Part shown: piece by piece, positions 1 to 9,033 of the stretch | How positions within the stretch are numbered: position 1 is the stretch's first letter | Layout: each line of letters begins with the position of its first letter | From: Halanaerobium saccharolyticum | GTDB taxonomy: Bacteria; Bacillota; Halanaerobiia; Halanaerobiales; Halanaerobiaceae | Reading direction: 5' to 3' | DNA length: 64,000 nt | NCBI RefSeq assembly: GCF_003053565.1 | Contig: NZ_QAXS01000002.1 | Location: 83,830 to 147,829, forward strand | Translations under genes and position numbers: made by a program | The notes under the pieces: model-generated | The model's database searches: none | Told to the model about the DNA's origin: nothing | What the model saw: the letters and a program-made list of their open reading frames with translations, nothing else

Positions 1-29
1 AACAGCTTTTTAAGTGAATAAAGTTAATT

Positions 30-68
30 CTCCTCAACCTGAAGTTTATGGCTGAGGAGATTTTTATT
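30..68 (+). terminator. Intrinsic terminator of an upstream gene
   Basis: CTCCTCA (30-36) pairs with TGAGGAG (53-59), followed by a T-rich run. The transcription unit it ends lies left of the window. Confidence 0.6.
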
Positions 69-80
69 TACTTGACTTTA

Positions 81-89
81 TGTTATAAT
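81..89 (+). promoter_or_regulatory. Extended -10 promoter
   Basis: TGTTATAAT is an exact TGnTATAAT extended -10 about 40 bp before the ATG at 131. No good -35 box is visible at 17 bp. Confidence 0.55.
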
Positions 90-130
90 ATTAATAGAAT
101 TTTCATAAAAATAAAAGAAAGGGGCAAATT

Positions 131-1516
131 ATGAAAAAATTTCTCAAAAAGGCCTCAATTTATCTCTTATTAATGCTCTTAATTGCGGCAGCAGTATTTT
201 CGCTGAATTATTTTTTGGGCCGCAAACTGGCCGGAGATTTAGAAAATGATCTTAAAGAAATTGCAGCAGAAAATAACTATCAGCTCCGTTATTTAAATAT
301 TAATTCTAACCCACTTTTAAGAAGGGTGGAGATTAATACTCTGAGTTTCCAAAATAACAGTGATCAGAGTATTGAACTCAACGGGGCAGAAATAGAATTC
401 AGCTGGCAGCAGATCTTCAATTACCTTAAAGATGGAGAATTTTTAGCTAAAAAAGACATTACAGCAGAAGTAGACAAATTTAGTTTTTATGATCTGCAGC
501 AGAATAATCATTTTGACTTTTATAACAGCAGCCTCAGCTATCAGGGGGAGATCAATTCTCAGTCTGTTAAGGAACCACTAAAGCTAATTAAAAATAATCA
601 TCGCTTAAATATTGCAAGTGAAGAAGTAATTTATGATTATCCCTTTTATCGAAGTTATGGAATTACTAAAGCTAACTGGGAGCGAATTTCTACTTTTAGC
701 GACTTTGCTTTTAACTCTGATTATCAGAGCCAGAATCAGAAATTAACTGTAAATGATTTTGCTTTAAAAAATGAATTTATCGATTATCAGCTTGATTTTG
801 AGACTGTGCTGGAGGAGAGCTCAGAAGCAGAAGCAGAAGTGGAAGCAGCAGAGACTTCTAAAACAGACACTGAGCCAGAAGAAATGGTAGAAGAGATGGA
901 AACAGCACTGGCAGAAATTGTTCTTTACAGCCGCCAAAATCAAAAACTGCTTTTAAAAGAGCTGCAGAGTAATTATCAACTTGCTCTAAATGGTGAGTTA
1001 ATAAATCTCTCTGAAAATGAGCTGTTTAATCAATTTTCCTTTGCCGAATTAAATCTCGATTCTGATTTTGCAATGTATTTAGATTCCGAAAAAAAGAATT
1101 ATCAAATTCAGAAATTTGATCTTAATTTCAATCTAAGTGACTTTCAGCTTGTCCTGAAAGAAAATTTAAGTCAGGAAGTAAATCAGAGCAGTTTCGGTAT
1201 TTTAGCTCAAAATGGTGAATTTGAACTCAATATAAATTCTTTAAATTATCTGCAGCAGTTTAACCATCCGAAGGGCAAAAGCGAATTAGATTTAATTTCA
1301 AACTTAATTGATGCCCGGCTGAATGCAGAATTCAATTATAGTGAAGAGGTACCTTATATCAGCAGCTCACTGCTTAAATTTAAAGCTAAAAATCAGTCTG
1401 TAGAACAGCTCCTTTTATTTGCTCAACTTCTAAATGGTGATAATTTTGAGCAGGATGAAGAGGGATATTATCAGCTGGAGATCTGGGGAAGACTGGATAA
1501 TTTAAACTTTGAGTAA
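131..1516 (+). CDS. Membrane-anchored AsmA/DUF945-like protein
   Basis: Unrecognised protein of 461 residues. One N-terminal membrane segment (about residues 8-29, preceded by Lys-rich MKKFLKK) anchors a large soluble part rich in Asn, Gln and Ser with short beta-like alternating repeats. An acidic low-complexity stretch near residues 235-260 (Glu/Ala-rich) separates two halves. The arrangement of an N-terminal anchor followed by long amphipathic beta repeats resembles periplasmic AsmA/YdgA (DUF945) proteins that act at the outer membrane of diderm bacteria. That would suit a diderm Firmicute, but the assignment rests on architecture only. SD AAAGGGG precedes the ATG. It appears monocistronic. 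Confidence 0.6.
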   Translation: MKKFLKKASIYLLLMLLIAAAVFSLNYFLGRKLAGDLENDLKEIAAENNYQLRYLNINSNPLLRRVEINTLSFQNNSDQSIELNGAEIEFSWQQIFNYLKDGEFLAKKDITAEVDKFSFYDLQQNNHFDFYNSSLSYQGEINSQSVKEPLKLIKNNHRLNIASEEVIYDYPFYRSYGITKANWERISTFSDFAFNSDYQSQNQKLTVNDFALKNEFIDYQLDFETVLEESSEAEAEVEAAETSKTDTEPEEMVEEMETALAEIVLYSRQNQKLLLKELQSNYQLALNGELINLSENELFNQFSFAELNLDSDFAMYLDSEKKNYQIQKFDLNFNLSDFQLVLKENLSQEVNQSSFGILAQNGEFELNINSLNYLQQFNHPKGKSELDLISNLIDARLNAEFNYSEEVPYISSSLLKFKAKNQSVEQLLLFAQLLNGDNFEQDEEGYYQLEIWGRLDNLNFE

Positions 1517-1524
1517 AATTTAAC

Positions 1525-1553
1525 TTTACAATTCAAGCTTAAAATGCTAAAAT
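1525..1553 (+). promoter_or_regulatory. Promoter of the riboflavin operon
   Basis: TTTACA (1525-1530), a 17-bp spacer, TAAAAT (1548-1553), with a TG one base upstream of the -10. Transcription would start near 1560, just before the FMN aptamer. Confidence 0.65.
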
Positions 1554-1575
1554 ATAACTAGAAAATTGAATATAA

Positions 1576-1682
1576 CTAACGAGGATGGGTGAAATTCCCT
1601 ACCGGTGGTAATAGTCCACAAGTCCATTTTGGATTGATCTGATGAAATGCAGAACCGACAGTAAAGTCTGGAAGGGAGTTAG
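1576..1682 (+). ncRNA. FMN riboswitch (RFN element)
   Basis: The conserved RFN blocks are present in order: GATGGGTGAAATTCCC, ACCGGTGGTAAT, AGTCCAC, GATGAAATGCAGAACCGACA and GTAAAGTCTGGAAGGGAG. The closing stem P1 is CTAAC (1576-1580) with GTTAG (1678-1682). It sits directly upstream of ribD-ribE-ribBA-ribH, the expected regulon. FMN binding should favour the downstream terminator. Confidence 0.95.
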
Positions 1683-1779
1683 ATTTTAAATTTATTAATC
1701 TAATTTATTTTGTAGATTTATGGCAGAATAAGTGAAGTTTTTAGCTGTTGATAGATTTAAATTAAAAAATGACTATTAA

Positions 1780-1809
1780 AGTCCTTCCAGTGATGGAGGG
1801 GCTTTTTCT
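1780..1809 (+). terminator. Riboswitch-controlled terminator
   Basis: A 10-bp stem (1780-1789 with 1794-1803, including two G-T pairs), a 4-nt loop and a T run. Its 5' arm CCTTCCAG (1783-1790) is the exact complement of CTGGAAGG (1668-1675) inside the aptamer 3' segment. The antiterminator and terminator are therefore mutually exclusive. Confidence 0.85.
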
Positions 1810-1911
1810 ATTTTAATACTATAAAAAGATCTTAAAAAATATCTTTTAAGATCTGGGAAACAAAAATTATCGAATAAAGATTGATAATCTAAGAAGTACT
1901 GGAGGTATAAG

Positions 1912-3060
1912 ATGCAGAATTTTTCAATTGATGATCAAAAGTATATGGCCAGGGCTTTAAATCTTGCCCGCAGAGGTGAAGGAAGTACTTCCCCAAACCC
2001 TATGGTGGGAGCGGTTGTGGTTAAAGATGGAGAAATTATTGGTGAGGGTTATCATCAGCAGTATGGTGGGCCCCATGCAGAAGTCTTTGCACTTGAGGCT
2101 GCAGGGGAAGCTGCCCGTGGTGCTGAGATTTATGTTACACTTGAGCCCTGCAGCCATTATGGCAAAACACCACCCTGTGCTCAAAAAGTTATTGATTCCG
2201 GGATTAAAAGAGCAGTAATTGCTATGGTTGATCCCAACCCTGAGGTAGCTGGCAGAGGAATTGAAATGTTAAAAGAAGCGGGGATAGAAGTTGAAGTTGG
2301 ACTTTTTCAGGAAAAAGCTGAAGTCTTAAATGAAATTTTTTTGAAATATATTCAGAGTGAATATCCCTTTGTCTATTTAAAAAAGGCTCAGACCCTGGAT
2401 GGATATATAGCTACCAGCACTGGTGATTCTAAATGGATTACCAACTCCAAAGCCAGGCTGGAGGGTCATAAATTAAGACATCGGGTTGATGCAATTATGG
2501 TTGGGATTGGTACAGTACTGGCTGATGATCCTTCGCTAACTGCCAGGCTGGAAGATAAAAATGGTATTGATCCTTTAAGAATTATTCTGGATCCTCTACT
2601 TGATATTCCGCTGGATGCTAAAATTATCAATCAGCAGTCAGAGGCCGAAACCCTGATTATCTGTGCCGATGATTTTCCTCCTGCCAGGGCGGCAGCAATC
2701 CACGCCAAAAAGAAAAAATTAATGGAAAAAGAGCAGGTTCAGCTTTTGAGTTTTAAGGCTGAAAACGATGATTATTTTGAGCTTAGAGAAATTTTAAAAA
2801 CCCTGCATCAGCGTAAAATAAGCAGTCTCCTGGTTGAAGGAGGAGCTAGATTAAGTCATACATTTTTGCAGGAAGATCTGGTCGATAAATTTTATTATTT
2901 TATTGCTCCCAAAATTTATGGAGGCAGTGACGGTATAGCTTCTTTCTGCGGCAGCGGTCCCAAAATGATGTCAGCTGCAGTTGAACTAAAAATTACTGAA
3001 CAGAAAAATCTGGGAGATAATATTCTATTAATTGGAGAAAGGAAAAATACTCAAAGCTGA
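1912..3060 (+). CDS. ribD: Bifunctional pyrimidine deaminase/reductase RibD
   Basis: RibD carries out the deamination and side-chain reduction steps of riboflavin synthesis. The N-terminal deaminase domain (residues 1-145) shows the zinc motif HAE (GPHAEVFALE) and the PCSHYGKTPPC cysteine pair. The C-terminal reductase domain (about 150-375) has the substrate/NADPH signatures KKAQTLDGYIA, TGDSKWITN and LVEGGA. At 382 residues it is full length for the bifunctional family. SD TGGAGGT precedes the ATG. It is the first gene of the rib operon under the FMN riboswitch. Confidence 0.96.
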   Translation: MQNFSIDDQKYMARALNLARRGEGSTSPNPMVGAVVVKDGEIIGEGYHQQYGGPHAEVFALEAAGEAARGAEIYVTLEPCSHYGKTPPCAQKVIDSGIKRAVIAMVDPNPEVAGRGIEMLKEAGIEVEVGLFQEKAEVLNEIFLKYIQSEYPFVYLKKAQTLDGYIATSTGDSKWITNSKARLEGHKLRHRVDAIMVGIGTVLADDPSLTARLEDKNGIDPLRIILDPLLDIPLDAKIINQQSEAETLIICADDFPPARAAAIHAKKKKLMEKEQVQLLSFKAENDDYFELREILKTLHQRKISSLLVEGGARLSHTFLQEDLVDKFYYFIAPKIYGGSDGIASFCGSGPKMMSAAVELKITEQKNLGDNILLIGERKNTQS

Positions 3061-3102
3061 GTTTAGTTTATAAATATGCCACTGAAATGGGAGGTGAATT
3101 TA

Positions 3103-3756
3103 TTGTTTACCGGTATAATTCAGGAAAAAGGTCAATTTTTGCGCAAATTTAAAGGCAGCAGCAAGTATCAGCTGGAAATTAAGGCTGAGAAAGTTCTAAA
3201 TGAAGTAAAAAAAGGAGACAGCATCGCAGTCAATGGGGTCTGTCTGACAGTAGTTGATTTTGGCAGTGATTATTTTAGGGCGGATGTGATGCCTGAGACT
3301 TTAAAAGCCACCAACTTGGGTGATTTAGAGCGGGGATCAATTGTTAATTTAGAGCAGTCTCTGCGGCCTGGTGACTTTATTGGCGGTCATTTTGTCACCG
3401 GACATGTTGACAGCACAGCACCTGTTAGGTCAATTAAAAGTGAAAATAATGCTAAAATTATAGAACTGGAAGTTGATCAGGAGACAGAAAAATTTATTGT
3501 TCACAAAGGCTCGGTTGCCTTAAATGGAGTCAGCCTGACAGTGATGGGAATTACAGACGGTATTTTAAAGATTTCACTGATTCCAGAAAGCTGGGCAGAA
3601 ACAAATCTTTCCGAACTTGCTGCTGGAGATCTGGTTAATATTGAGACTGATATGCTGGGCAAATATGTTTATAAGATGCTCGGGAATAAGACCAGTCAAG
3701 CGAGAGCTGAGACAGAGATGTCGAAAGATTTTTTAGCTGAAAATGGTTTTGTATAA
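3103..3756 (+). CDS. ribE: Riboflavin synthase alpha subunit RibE
   Basis: Dismutates two 6,7-dimethyl-8-ribityllumazine molecules into riboflavin plus the pyrimidinedione. Two tandem lumazine-binding barrels are visible: N barrel beginning FTGIIQEKG with GDSIAVNGVCLTV and FIGGHFVTGHVD, and C barrel with KGSVALNGVSLTV. I chose the TTG at 3103 (MFTGIIQ) because GGGAGGTGA lies 6 nt upstream and family members start with MFTGI. The in-frame ATG at 3076 lacks an SD. Product is 217 residues. Confidence 0.95.
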   Translation: MFTGIIQEKGQFLRKFKGSSKYQLEIKAEKVLNEVKKGDSIAVNGVCLTVVDFGSDYFRADVMPETLKATNLGDLERGSIVNLEQSLRPGDFIGGHFVTGHVDSTAPVRSIKSENNAKIIELEVDQETEKFIVHKGSVALNGVSLTVMGITDGILKISLIPESWAETNLSELAAGDLVNIETDMLGKYVYKMLGNKTSQARAETEMSKDFLAENGFV

Positions 3757-3820
3757 ATAAAATATTTAAAAATATTTTTTAAAAAGTTAAAGCAAATATT
3801 TGTCCGAAAGGAGAATTTAA

Positions 3821-5011
3821 ATGGATAAAATAGAAGCTGCAGTAGAAGATATTAAAGCAGGAAAAATGGTAGTAGTTGTTGATGATGAAGATCGAGAAAA
3901 TGAAGGTGATCTTTTAATGGCTGCTGAAAAAGTAGATAAAGAGGCCATTAATTTTATGATCAAGGAGGCAAGAGGGCTGGTCTGTACACCAATGGAAAGT
4001 GAGGCAATTTCAGGCCTTGATTTACCGTTAATGGTTGATGAAAACACAGAAACTCACGGAACAGCTTTTACAGTTTCTGTTGACCATAAAGAGGTTACAA
4101 CCGGTATCTCTGCCCAGGAGAGGGCACTTACCATTCAAAAACTGGTCGATCCTAATTCCAAAGCCGGTGATTTTATGCGCCCCGGCCATGTATTTCCGCT
4201 GGTTGCTAAAAAAGGTGGAGTTTTAAGAAGAGCCGGTCATACAGAGGCCGCTGTTGATTTAGCCAGACTGGCTGGTTTAAAGCCTGCAGGAGTTATCTGT
4301 GAGATAATTAAAGAGGATGGGGAAATGGGGCGCCTACCTTATCTGAAAGAATTTGCAGAAAAACATGATTTGAAATTAATTTCAATTGAAGATTTAATCA
4401 AGTACAGAAAAGAAAAGGATAAGCTGATTGAGCTGGCAGCAGAAGCAGAACTGCCGTCTGATTTCGGTGATTTTAAAATTAAGGTTTTTACAACTAAAGT
4501 TGATGATAAAGAGCACATTGCAATTATCAAAGGTGATGTAGAAAATAAAGAAGATGTACTGGTTCGGGTTCACTCCCAGTGTATTACTGGAGATATTTTT
4601 GGCTCCAAAAGATGTGACTGTGGTGAGCAGCTGGCAGCAGCGCTGCAGCAAATTGAAGATGAGGGCCGAGGAGTTGTACTCTATATGCGGCAGGAAGGCC
4701 GCGGTATAGGGCTTGTCAACAAAATTAAGGCCTACCAGCTGCAGGATCAGGGAATGGACACCGTGGAAGCCAATGTGGCTCTCGGTTTTGATCCTGATTT
4801 AAGAGATTATGGAATTGGAGCTCAGATTCTTTCAGAAATTGGACTGACAACAATCCGCCTGCTGACAAATAATCCAACCAAAATTGTCGGCCTCGAAGGT
4901 TACGGCCTTAAAGTGACTGAAAGAGTTCCAATCGAAATTGATCCAAATCAGGAAAATGAGTTTTACCTCAAAGTTAAAAAAGATAAAATGGGCCATCTGC
5001 TCGATCTATAA
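3821..5011 (+). CDS. ribBA: DHBP synthase / GTP cyclohydrolase II RibBA
   Basis: Supplies both riboflavin precursors. The N-terminal RibB domain (residues 1-200) has the acidic metal-binding motif [11 protein letters not shown] and [14 protein letters not shown]. The C-terminal RibA domain (205-396) has the zinc site [17 protein letters not shown] and the GTP-binding RQEGRGIGL. Length (396) is typical for the fused Firmicute enzyme. SD AAAGGAG precedes the ATG. Third gene of the rib operon. Confidence 0.96.
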   Translation: MDKIEAAVEDIKAGKMVVVVDDEDRENEGDLLMAAEKVDKEAINFMIKEARGLVCTPMESEAISGLDLPLMVDENTETHGTAFTVSVDHKEVTTGISAQERALTIQKLVDPNSKAGDFMRPGHVFPLVAKKGGVLRRAGHTEAAVDLARLAGLKPAGVICEIIKEDGEMGRLPYLKEFAEKHDLKLISIEDLIKYRKEKDKLIELAAEAELPSDFGDFKIKVFTTKVDDKEHIAIIKGDVENKEDVLVRVHSQCITGDIFGSKRCDCGEQLAAALQQIEDEGRGVVLYMRQEGRGIGLVNKIKAYQLQDQGMDTVEANVALGFDPDLRDYGIGAQILSEIGLTTIRLLTNNPTKIVGLEGYGLKVTERVPIEIDPNQENEFYLKVKKDKMGHLLDL

Positions 5012-5066
5012 AACTTATTTGAACCGGGTACAAAATAAATTATTCACAAAAAGGAGAATGATAAAA

Positions 5067-5531
5067 ATGAAGACAATCGAAGGAAAACTGAATGCACAGG
5101 GAATGAAGACAGCAATTGTAGTTGGGCGTTTTAATGAATTTATTTCCGGTAAATTACTGGAAGGTGCAGTTGATGCCTTAAAAAGACATGGAATGGATGA
5201 GGCAGATATTGATGTTGTCTGGGTGCCGGGAGCATTTGAGATTCCGCTAACTGCAAAGAAACTTGCAGTTAAAGAAGAATATGACGGTGTAATTGCCCTG
5301 GGTGCAGTTATTAGAGGAGAAACTCCTCATTTTGATTATGTATCAGCAGAGGTTTCAAAAGGGGTTGCTAAAGCAGGTCTGGATACTGAAAAGCCGGTTA
5401 TTTTCGGAGTTCTGACAACAGATACAATTGAACAGGCTATTTCTAGAGCCGGTACAAAATCCGGAAATAAAGGTTATGATGCTGCTGTTTCTCTGATTGA
5501 GATGGTTAACCTTTTTCAGGAACTTGAATAA
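5067..5531 (+). CDS. ribH: Lumazine synthase RibH
   Basis: Condenses the pyrimidinedione with dihydroxybutanone phosphate to form lumazine. It forms icosahedral or pentameric shells. Hallmarks: [37 protein letters not shown] and the C-terminal [12 protein letters not shown]. The start is the ATG at 5067, 10 nt after AAGGAG, giving 154 residues, the standard length. An ATG 9 nt earlier is too close to the SD, and the frame stays open back into ribBA without signal. Last gene of the rib operon. Confidence 0.96.
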   Translation: MKTIEGKLNAQGMKTAIVVGRFNEFISGKLLEGAVDALKRHGMDEADIDVVWVPGAFEIPLTAKKLAVKEEYDGVIALGAVIRGETPHFDYVSAEVSKGVAKAGLDTEKPVIFGVLTTDTIEQAISRAGTKSGNKGYDAAVSLIEMVNLFQELE

Positions 5532-5560
5532 AAATACTATTTAAAAAACCACTAATTATA

Positions 5561-5604
5561 AATCCTCGTCAGTAAATTTTTAGATTTCCTGAGGAGGATT
5601 TTTT
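5561..5604 (+). terminator. Terminator of the rib operon
   Basis: AATCCTC/GAGGATT plus TCAG/CTGA form an 11-bp stem with one internal mismatch, followed by TTTTTT. Confidence 0.8.
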
Positions 5605-5645
5605 CAACTGTTTTAATTTATGCCTTAAATTAAGTCGGTTTTTAA

Positions 5646-5674
5646 TTGATTTAAATCATAAAATTAGGTATACT
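5646..5674 (+). promoter_or_regulatory. Promoter of the GGDEF-EAL gene
   Basis: TTGATT (5646-5651), a 17-bp spacer, TATACT (5669-5674). It lies 37 bp before the ATG at 5711, which supports a translation start there rather than at 5836. Confidence 0.65.
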
Positions 5675-5835
5675 ATTAATTAACTAATACTAATATTGAA
5701 GGCAGGTCAAATGATAACAACACAATCTTTGAATATTTTTTAAGGGATGAAATTAAGAAAATTAAAATTAGTGATTATATAAACAATAAAATTCTAATTT
5801 CATTTAACATTTTCTATATTTTTTCTGCAGTTTTT

Positions 5836-7440
5836 TTGATACTCAGTAATTCAGCAAATTTAAGCAGTCTAAAATTTTCATCGGCAACAATTAGAGGAAT
5901 AATTGTTCAGCTGCAGATTATTTTACTGCTTTCCCTGACAATCAAATATGCTCTAAAAGGCTTTGTTTCAGCTTTAATACTGAATGTGTTCTCAATCTTT
6001 TCGGTACTGACATTAATGATCGTTGGCAGTTCTATCTCATTTTTACCGGCTTTAATTGCTTATTTAACAGTCCTAATAATTCTGTATTTAATTTTTGTTT
6101 ACCAGCGGGAAATAAGCTTAAAAATTAATCAGCTGAAAAAGGAAAAGAAAAAATTACATTACATGGCTTATTATGATAATCTAACAGAAATAGCCAATAG
6201 AGAAATGTTAATTGAGAGGCTTGATTATCTTTCCTCAATGTCAGAGGCTGAAAAAATTAATTATAAGTTGATTTTTATTGATTTTAAAAATTTCAAAAAA
6301 ATAAATGATTCCTGGGGTTATGAAACCGGAGACTATATTCTGCAGGAAATAGCTTTTAGACTCCAGAAAATTGTTGATGAAAATGATCTTTCGGCTCGTC
6401 TTGGTGGTGATGAGTTTGCAGTTGTAGTTCAGCGTGAACTGGAAGCAGAGGAATTGAAAAGATATATCAGGAAAATAAAAAGAGAACTGGAAAGAACTTA
6501 TAAATATGATCAGAAAGAAATTACATTAAGCAGTAATTTCGGTATTTCAGCTTATCCAGAAGATGGTCAAAACAGCAAAGAAATGATAAGAAGTGCTGAT
6601 ATAGCAATCTATAAGGCCAAACAGAGCCTTAATAAAGAAATAGAGTTTTTTGCTAAAAATATGGAGAAAGATGTTATCGCTGGTGTACAGATGGAAGATT
6701 CTCTAAAAAGAGCAGTAAAAAACGAGGAATTTCATTTAGTCTTTCAACCACAGTATAAAATTGATGGCGAAAAACTGAGGGGTTTTGAAACTTTAATCAG
6801 ATGGCATTCACCTGAACAGGGAACAATTAGCCCGGCCCGCTTTATTCCGGCTGCTGAAAAGACTGGTTTAATTAAGGAGATTGGAGAATGGGTTATCAGG
6901 ACTTCGATTAGGAAATTTAAGCTTTTAGAAGAGAAATTTAAAGAAATCCCGGTTCTTTCAATCAACATTTCTGTTGTTCAGCTGACTGATCCTGGTTTTG
7001 TAGCAGCAGTTAAAAAAATTATAGATGAAGAAAAAATTAAAGGCTTTAAACTGGAATTTGAGATTACTGAGTCACTTTTTATATCTGATCAGGAATATGT
7101 TATAGATGTTTTATATAAATTAAAAGAGCTGGGGATCAGTATTGCGATGGATGATTTTGGAACCGGTTATGCTTCTCTAAGTTATCTGCAGCATATTCCA
7201 CTTGATGTTATAAAAATTGATAAGGCTTTTATTGATCTAATTTCTCAGAATCCAGCAAGTGAAAAAATGATGGTTCCACCAATTATTGAGATGGCTCAGC
7301 AGTGGGGAATCAAGGTTGTAGCTGAAGGAGTGGAAACAGTTGAGCAGCTGCATTATTTAGAAGATCATAATTGTGATTATCTGCAGGGGTTTCTTCTAAA
7401 TAAACCCTTAAGTGAATACCAGATATCAAAAGTATTTTAA
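5836..7440 (+). CDS. GGDEF-EAL c-di-GMP protein, start possibly frameshifted
   Basis: Membrane-bound c-di-GMP enzyme. N-terminal hydrophobic segments (to about residue 95), a GGDEF domain (about 105-270) with intact RLGGDEF but no RxxD I-site, and an EAL domain (about 285-530). The EAL domain carries ETLIRW in place of EALIRW, SINISVVQL, FEITESLF, MDDFGTGYASL, VIKIDK, VVAEGVE and CDYLQGF, so the phosphodiesterase residues look complete. The TTG at 5836 has no SD. The frame stays open upstream to 5680 and encodes a further membrane segment, while the only plausible start (ATG 5711) is out of frame by one base at a T6 run (5736-5741). The true N-terminus probably lies at 5711 with a +1 correction. 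Confidence 0.85.
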   Translation: MILSNSANLSSLKFSSATIRGIIVQLQIILLLSLTIKYALKGFVSALILNVFSIFSVLTLMIVGSSISFLPALIAYLTVLIILYLIFVYQREISLKINQLKKEKKKLHYMAYYDNLTEIANREMLIERLDYLSSMSEAEKINYKLIFIDFKNFKKINDSWGYETGDYILQEIAFRLQKIVDENDLSARLGGDEFAVVVQRELEAEELKRYIRKIKRELERTYKYDQKEITLSSNFGISAYPEDGQNSKEMIRSADIAIYKAKQSLNKEIEFFAKNMEKDVIAGVQMEDSLKRAVKNEEFHLVFQPQYKIDGEKLRGFETLIRWHSPEQGTISPARFIPAAEKTGLIKEIGEWVIRTSIRKFKLLEEKFKEIPVLSINISVVQLTDPGFVAAVKKIIDEEKIKGFKLEFEITESLFISDQEYVIDVLYKLKELGISIAMDDFGTGYASLSYLQHIPLDVIKIDKAFIDLISQNPASEKMMVPPIIEMAQQWGIKVVAEGVETVEQLHYLEDHNCDYLQGFLLNKPLSEYQISKVF

Positions 7441-7506
7441 CTAATAAAGCTTTGATTAGGATAAATTTTTATTTTTAATGAAAAAAATCAAAATGGAGTG
7501 ATTTTA

Positions 7507-9033
7507 ATGTCAAATATTCAATGGGAAAAACTACTGAGTGGTACTGATGTAAGAGGCAGGGCAATTGCTGCTGAGGGAAAAAGGCCCAATTTAACAGAAG
7601 AAGCGGCTGCAGGTATAGGTTTTACTTTTGTTAACTGGCTGGCAGCTAATTTGGACAGGGAAACTGAGGAGATCGAAGTTGCAGTAGGTCATGATTCCCG
7701 CTTAAGTGCTGACAGGCTAAAAAAAGCTCTCGCTCAGGGAATGAAACTGGCAGGGGCAGAAGTTTACAGTGCAGGTCTGGCTTCTACTCCAGCAATGTTT
7801 ATGTCAACTATTTTAGAGGGACACCAGTACGATGGAGCAATAATGATTACAGCCAGCCACCTTCCTTTTGATAAAAATGGGTTTAAATTTTTTACCCGTC
7901 AGGGAGGACTGGAAAAGGAAAATGTAATTGATATTTTAAATCTGGCTGCTGAGAGAGAGGAAGAATTCTTAGGTCAGCTGGATTTAGATTCTGCTGAAAT
8001 AAAAGAGATTGATTTGATTTCTGACTATGCTGAACATATCAAAAAAGTTATCCGCAAAAACTTAAGTCCCAAAGTTGATCAGAATAAACCACTGGCTGAC
8101 TTTAAAATAATAGTTGACGCCGGTAACGGCTCCGGTGGGTTTTTTGCTGAAAAAATTCTGAGAAGTCTTGGTGCGGATACCGAAGGCAGTCAGTTTTTAG
8201 AACCGGACGGGAACTTTCCCAATCATGCTCCCAACCCGGAAGACAAAGAAGCAATGCATTCGATTCAGCAGGCAGTGCTTGAAAACAAAGCTGATCTGGG
8301 AATTATTTTTGACACTGATGTTGATCGAGCCGCAGTGGTAGACAGCAGCGGACAGGAGATTAATCGGAATAAATTAATTGCCCTGGCTGCAGCAATTGTT
8401 CTGGAAAACGATCCAGGAGCAACGATTGTCACAGATTCAGTGACCTCAGTTGGCCTTAAAGATTTTATCGAAGATAAACTGGGGGGAGTACACCACCGCT
8501 TTAAAAGAGGCTACAAAAATGTAATTAATGAAGCTAAAAGACTGGAAAGTGAAGGTGAAAGTGCTCCACTTGCTATAGAGACTTCCGGGCATGCAGCTTT
8601 TAAAGAAAATTATTTTCTTGATGATGGGGCCTATCTGGTGGCAAAAGTGCTGATCAAAATGGCTAATTTAAATGCTGAAGAAAATAGTAAGGTTGGAGAT
8701 CTAATTGCAGATCTTGCTGAAGCTGAAATTAAAGAGGAATATCGAATGACAATTCAGCTTGATGATTTTAAAGACTACGGTCAGCAGATTCTCGAGAATC
8801 TAAAAGATTTTGTTGAAGATATTGATGGCTGGGAGATTGCACCTAAAAACTACCAGGGAGTCCGGGTAAATTGTGGTGCTAATGACTGGTTTTTATTAAG
8901 AATGTCACTCCATGATCCGGTTCTGGTCCTCAATGTTGAATGTGATCAGGAGGAGAGTTTGAGTCAAATTCTCAAAAAGCTTAAAGATTTTTTGAATAAT
9001 TATGATAAATTGGAGGTTAATTATGGAGTATAG
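7507..9033 (+). CDS. Phosphohexomutase (phosphoglucomutase/phosphomannomutase)
   Basis: Alpha-D-phosphohexomutase interconverting hexose 1- and 6-phosphates. The catalytic phosphoserine loop is TASHLPFDKNGFKF, the magnesium loop DTDVDRAAV, and the sugar-binding loop ETSGHAAFKENYFLDDGAY. Four-domain length (508 residues) is normal for the family. The ATG at 7507 sits 8 nt after TGGAG; the GTG at 7498 overlaps that SD. It overlaps the next gene by 11 bp, so the two are co-translated. Glucose versus mannose specificity cannot be read from the sequence. Confidence 0.9.
   Translation: MSNIQWEKLLSGTDVRGRAIAAEGKRPNLTEEAAAGIGFTFVNWLAANLDRETEEIEVAVGHDSRLSADRLKKALAQGMKLAGAEVYSAGLASTPAMFMSTILEGHQYDGAIMITASHLPFDKNGFKFFTRQGGLEKENVIDILNLAAEREEEFLGQLDLDSAEIKEIDLISDYAEHIKKVIRKNLSPKVDQNKPLADFKIIVDAGNGSGGFFAEKILRSLGADTEGSQFLEPDGNFPNHAPNPEDKEAMHSIQQAVLENKADLGIIFDTDVDRAAVVDSSGQEINRNKLIALAAAIVLENDPGATIVTDSVTSVGLKDFIEDKLGGVHHRFKRGYKNVINEAKRLESEGESAPLAIETSGHAAFKENYFLDDGAYLVAKVLIKMANLNAEENSKVGDLIADLAEAEIKEEYRMTIQLDDFKDYGQQILENLKDFVEDIDGWEIAPKNYQGVRVNCGANDWFLLRMSLHDPVLVLNVECDQEESLSQILKKLKDFLNNYDKLEVNYGV

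Noticed and set aside
1957..2218. Overlapping ORFs on both strands inside ribD
   Set aside because: Shadows of ribD. No SD, no family resemblance, and the ribD frame carries all conserved motifs.
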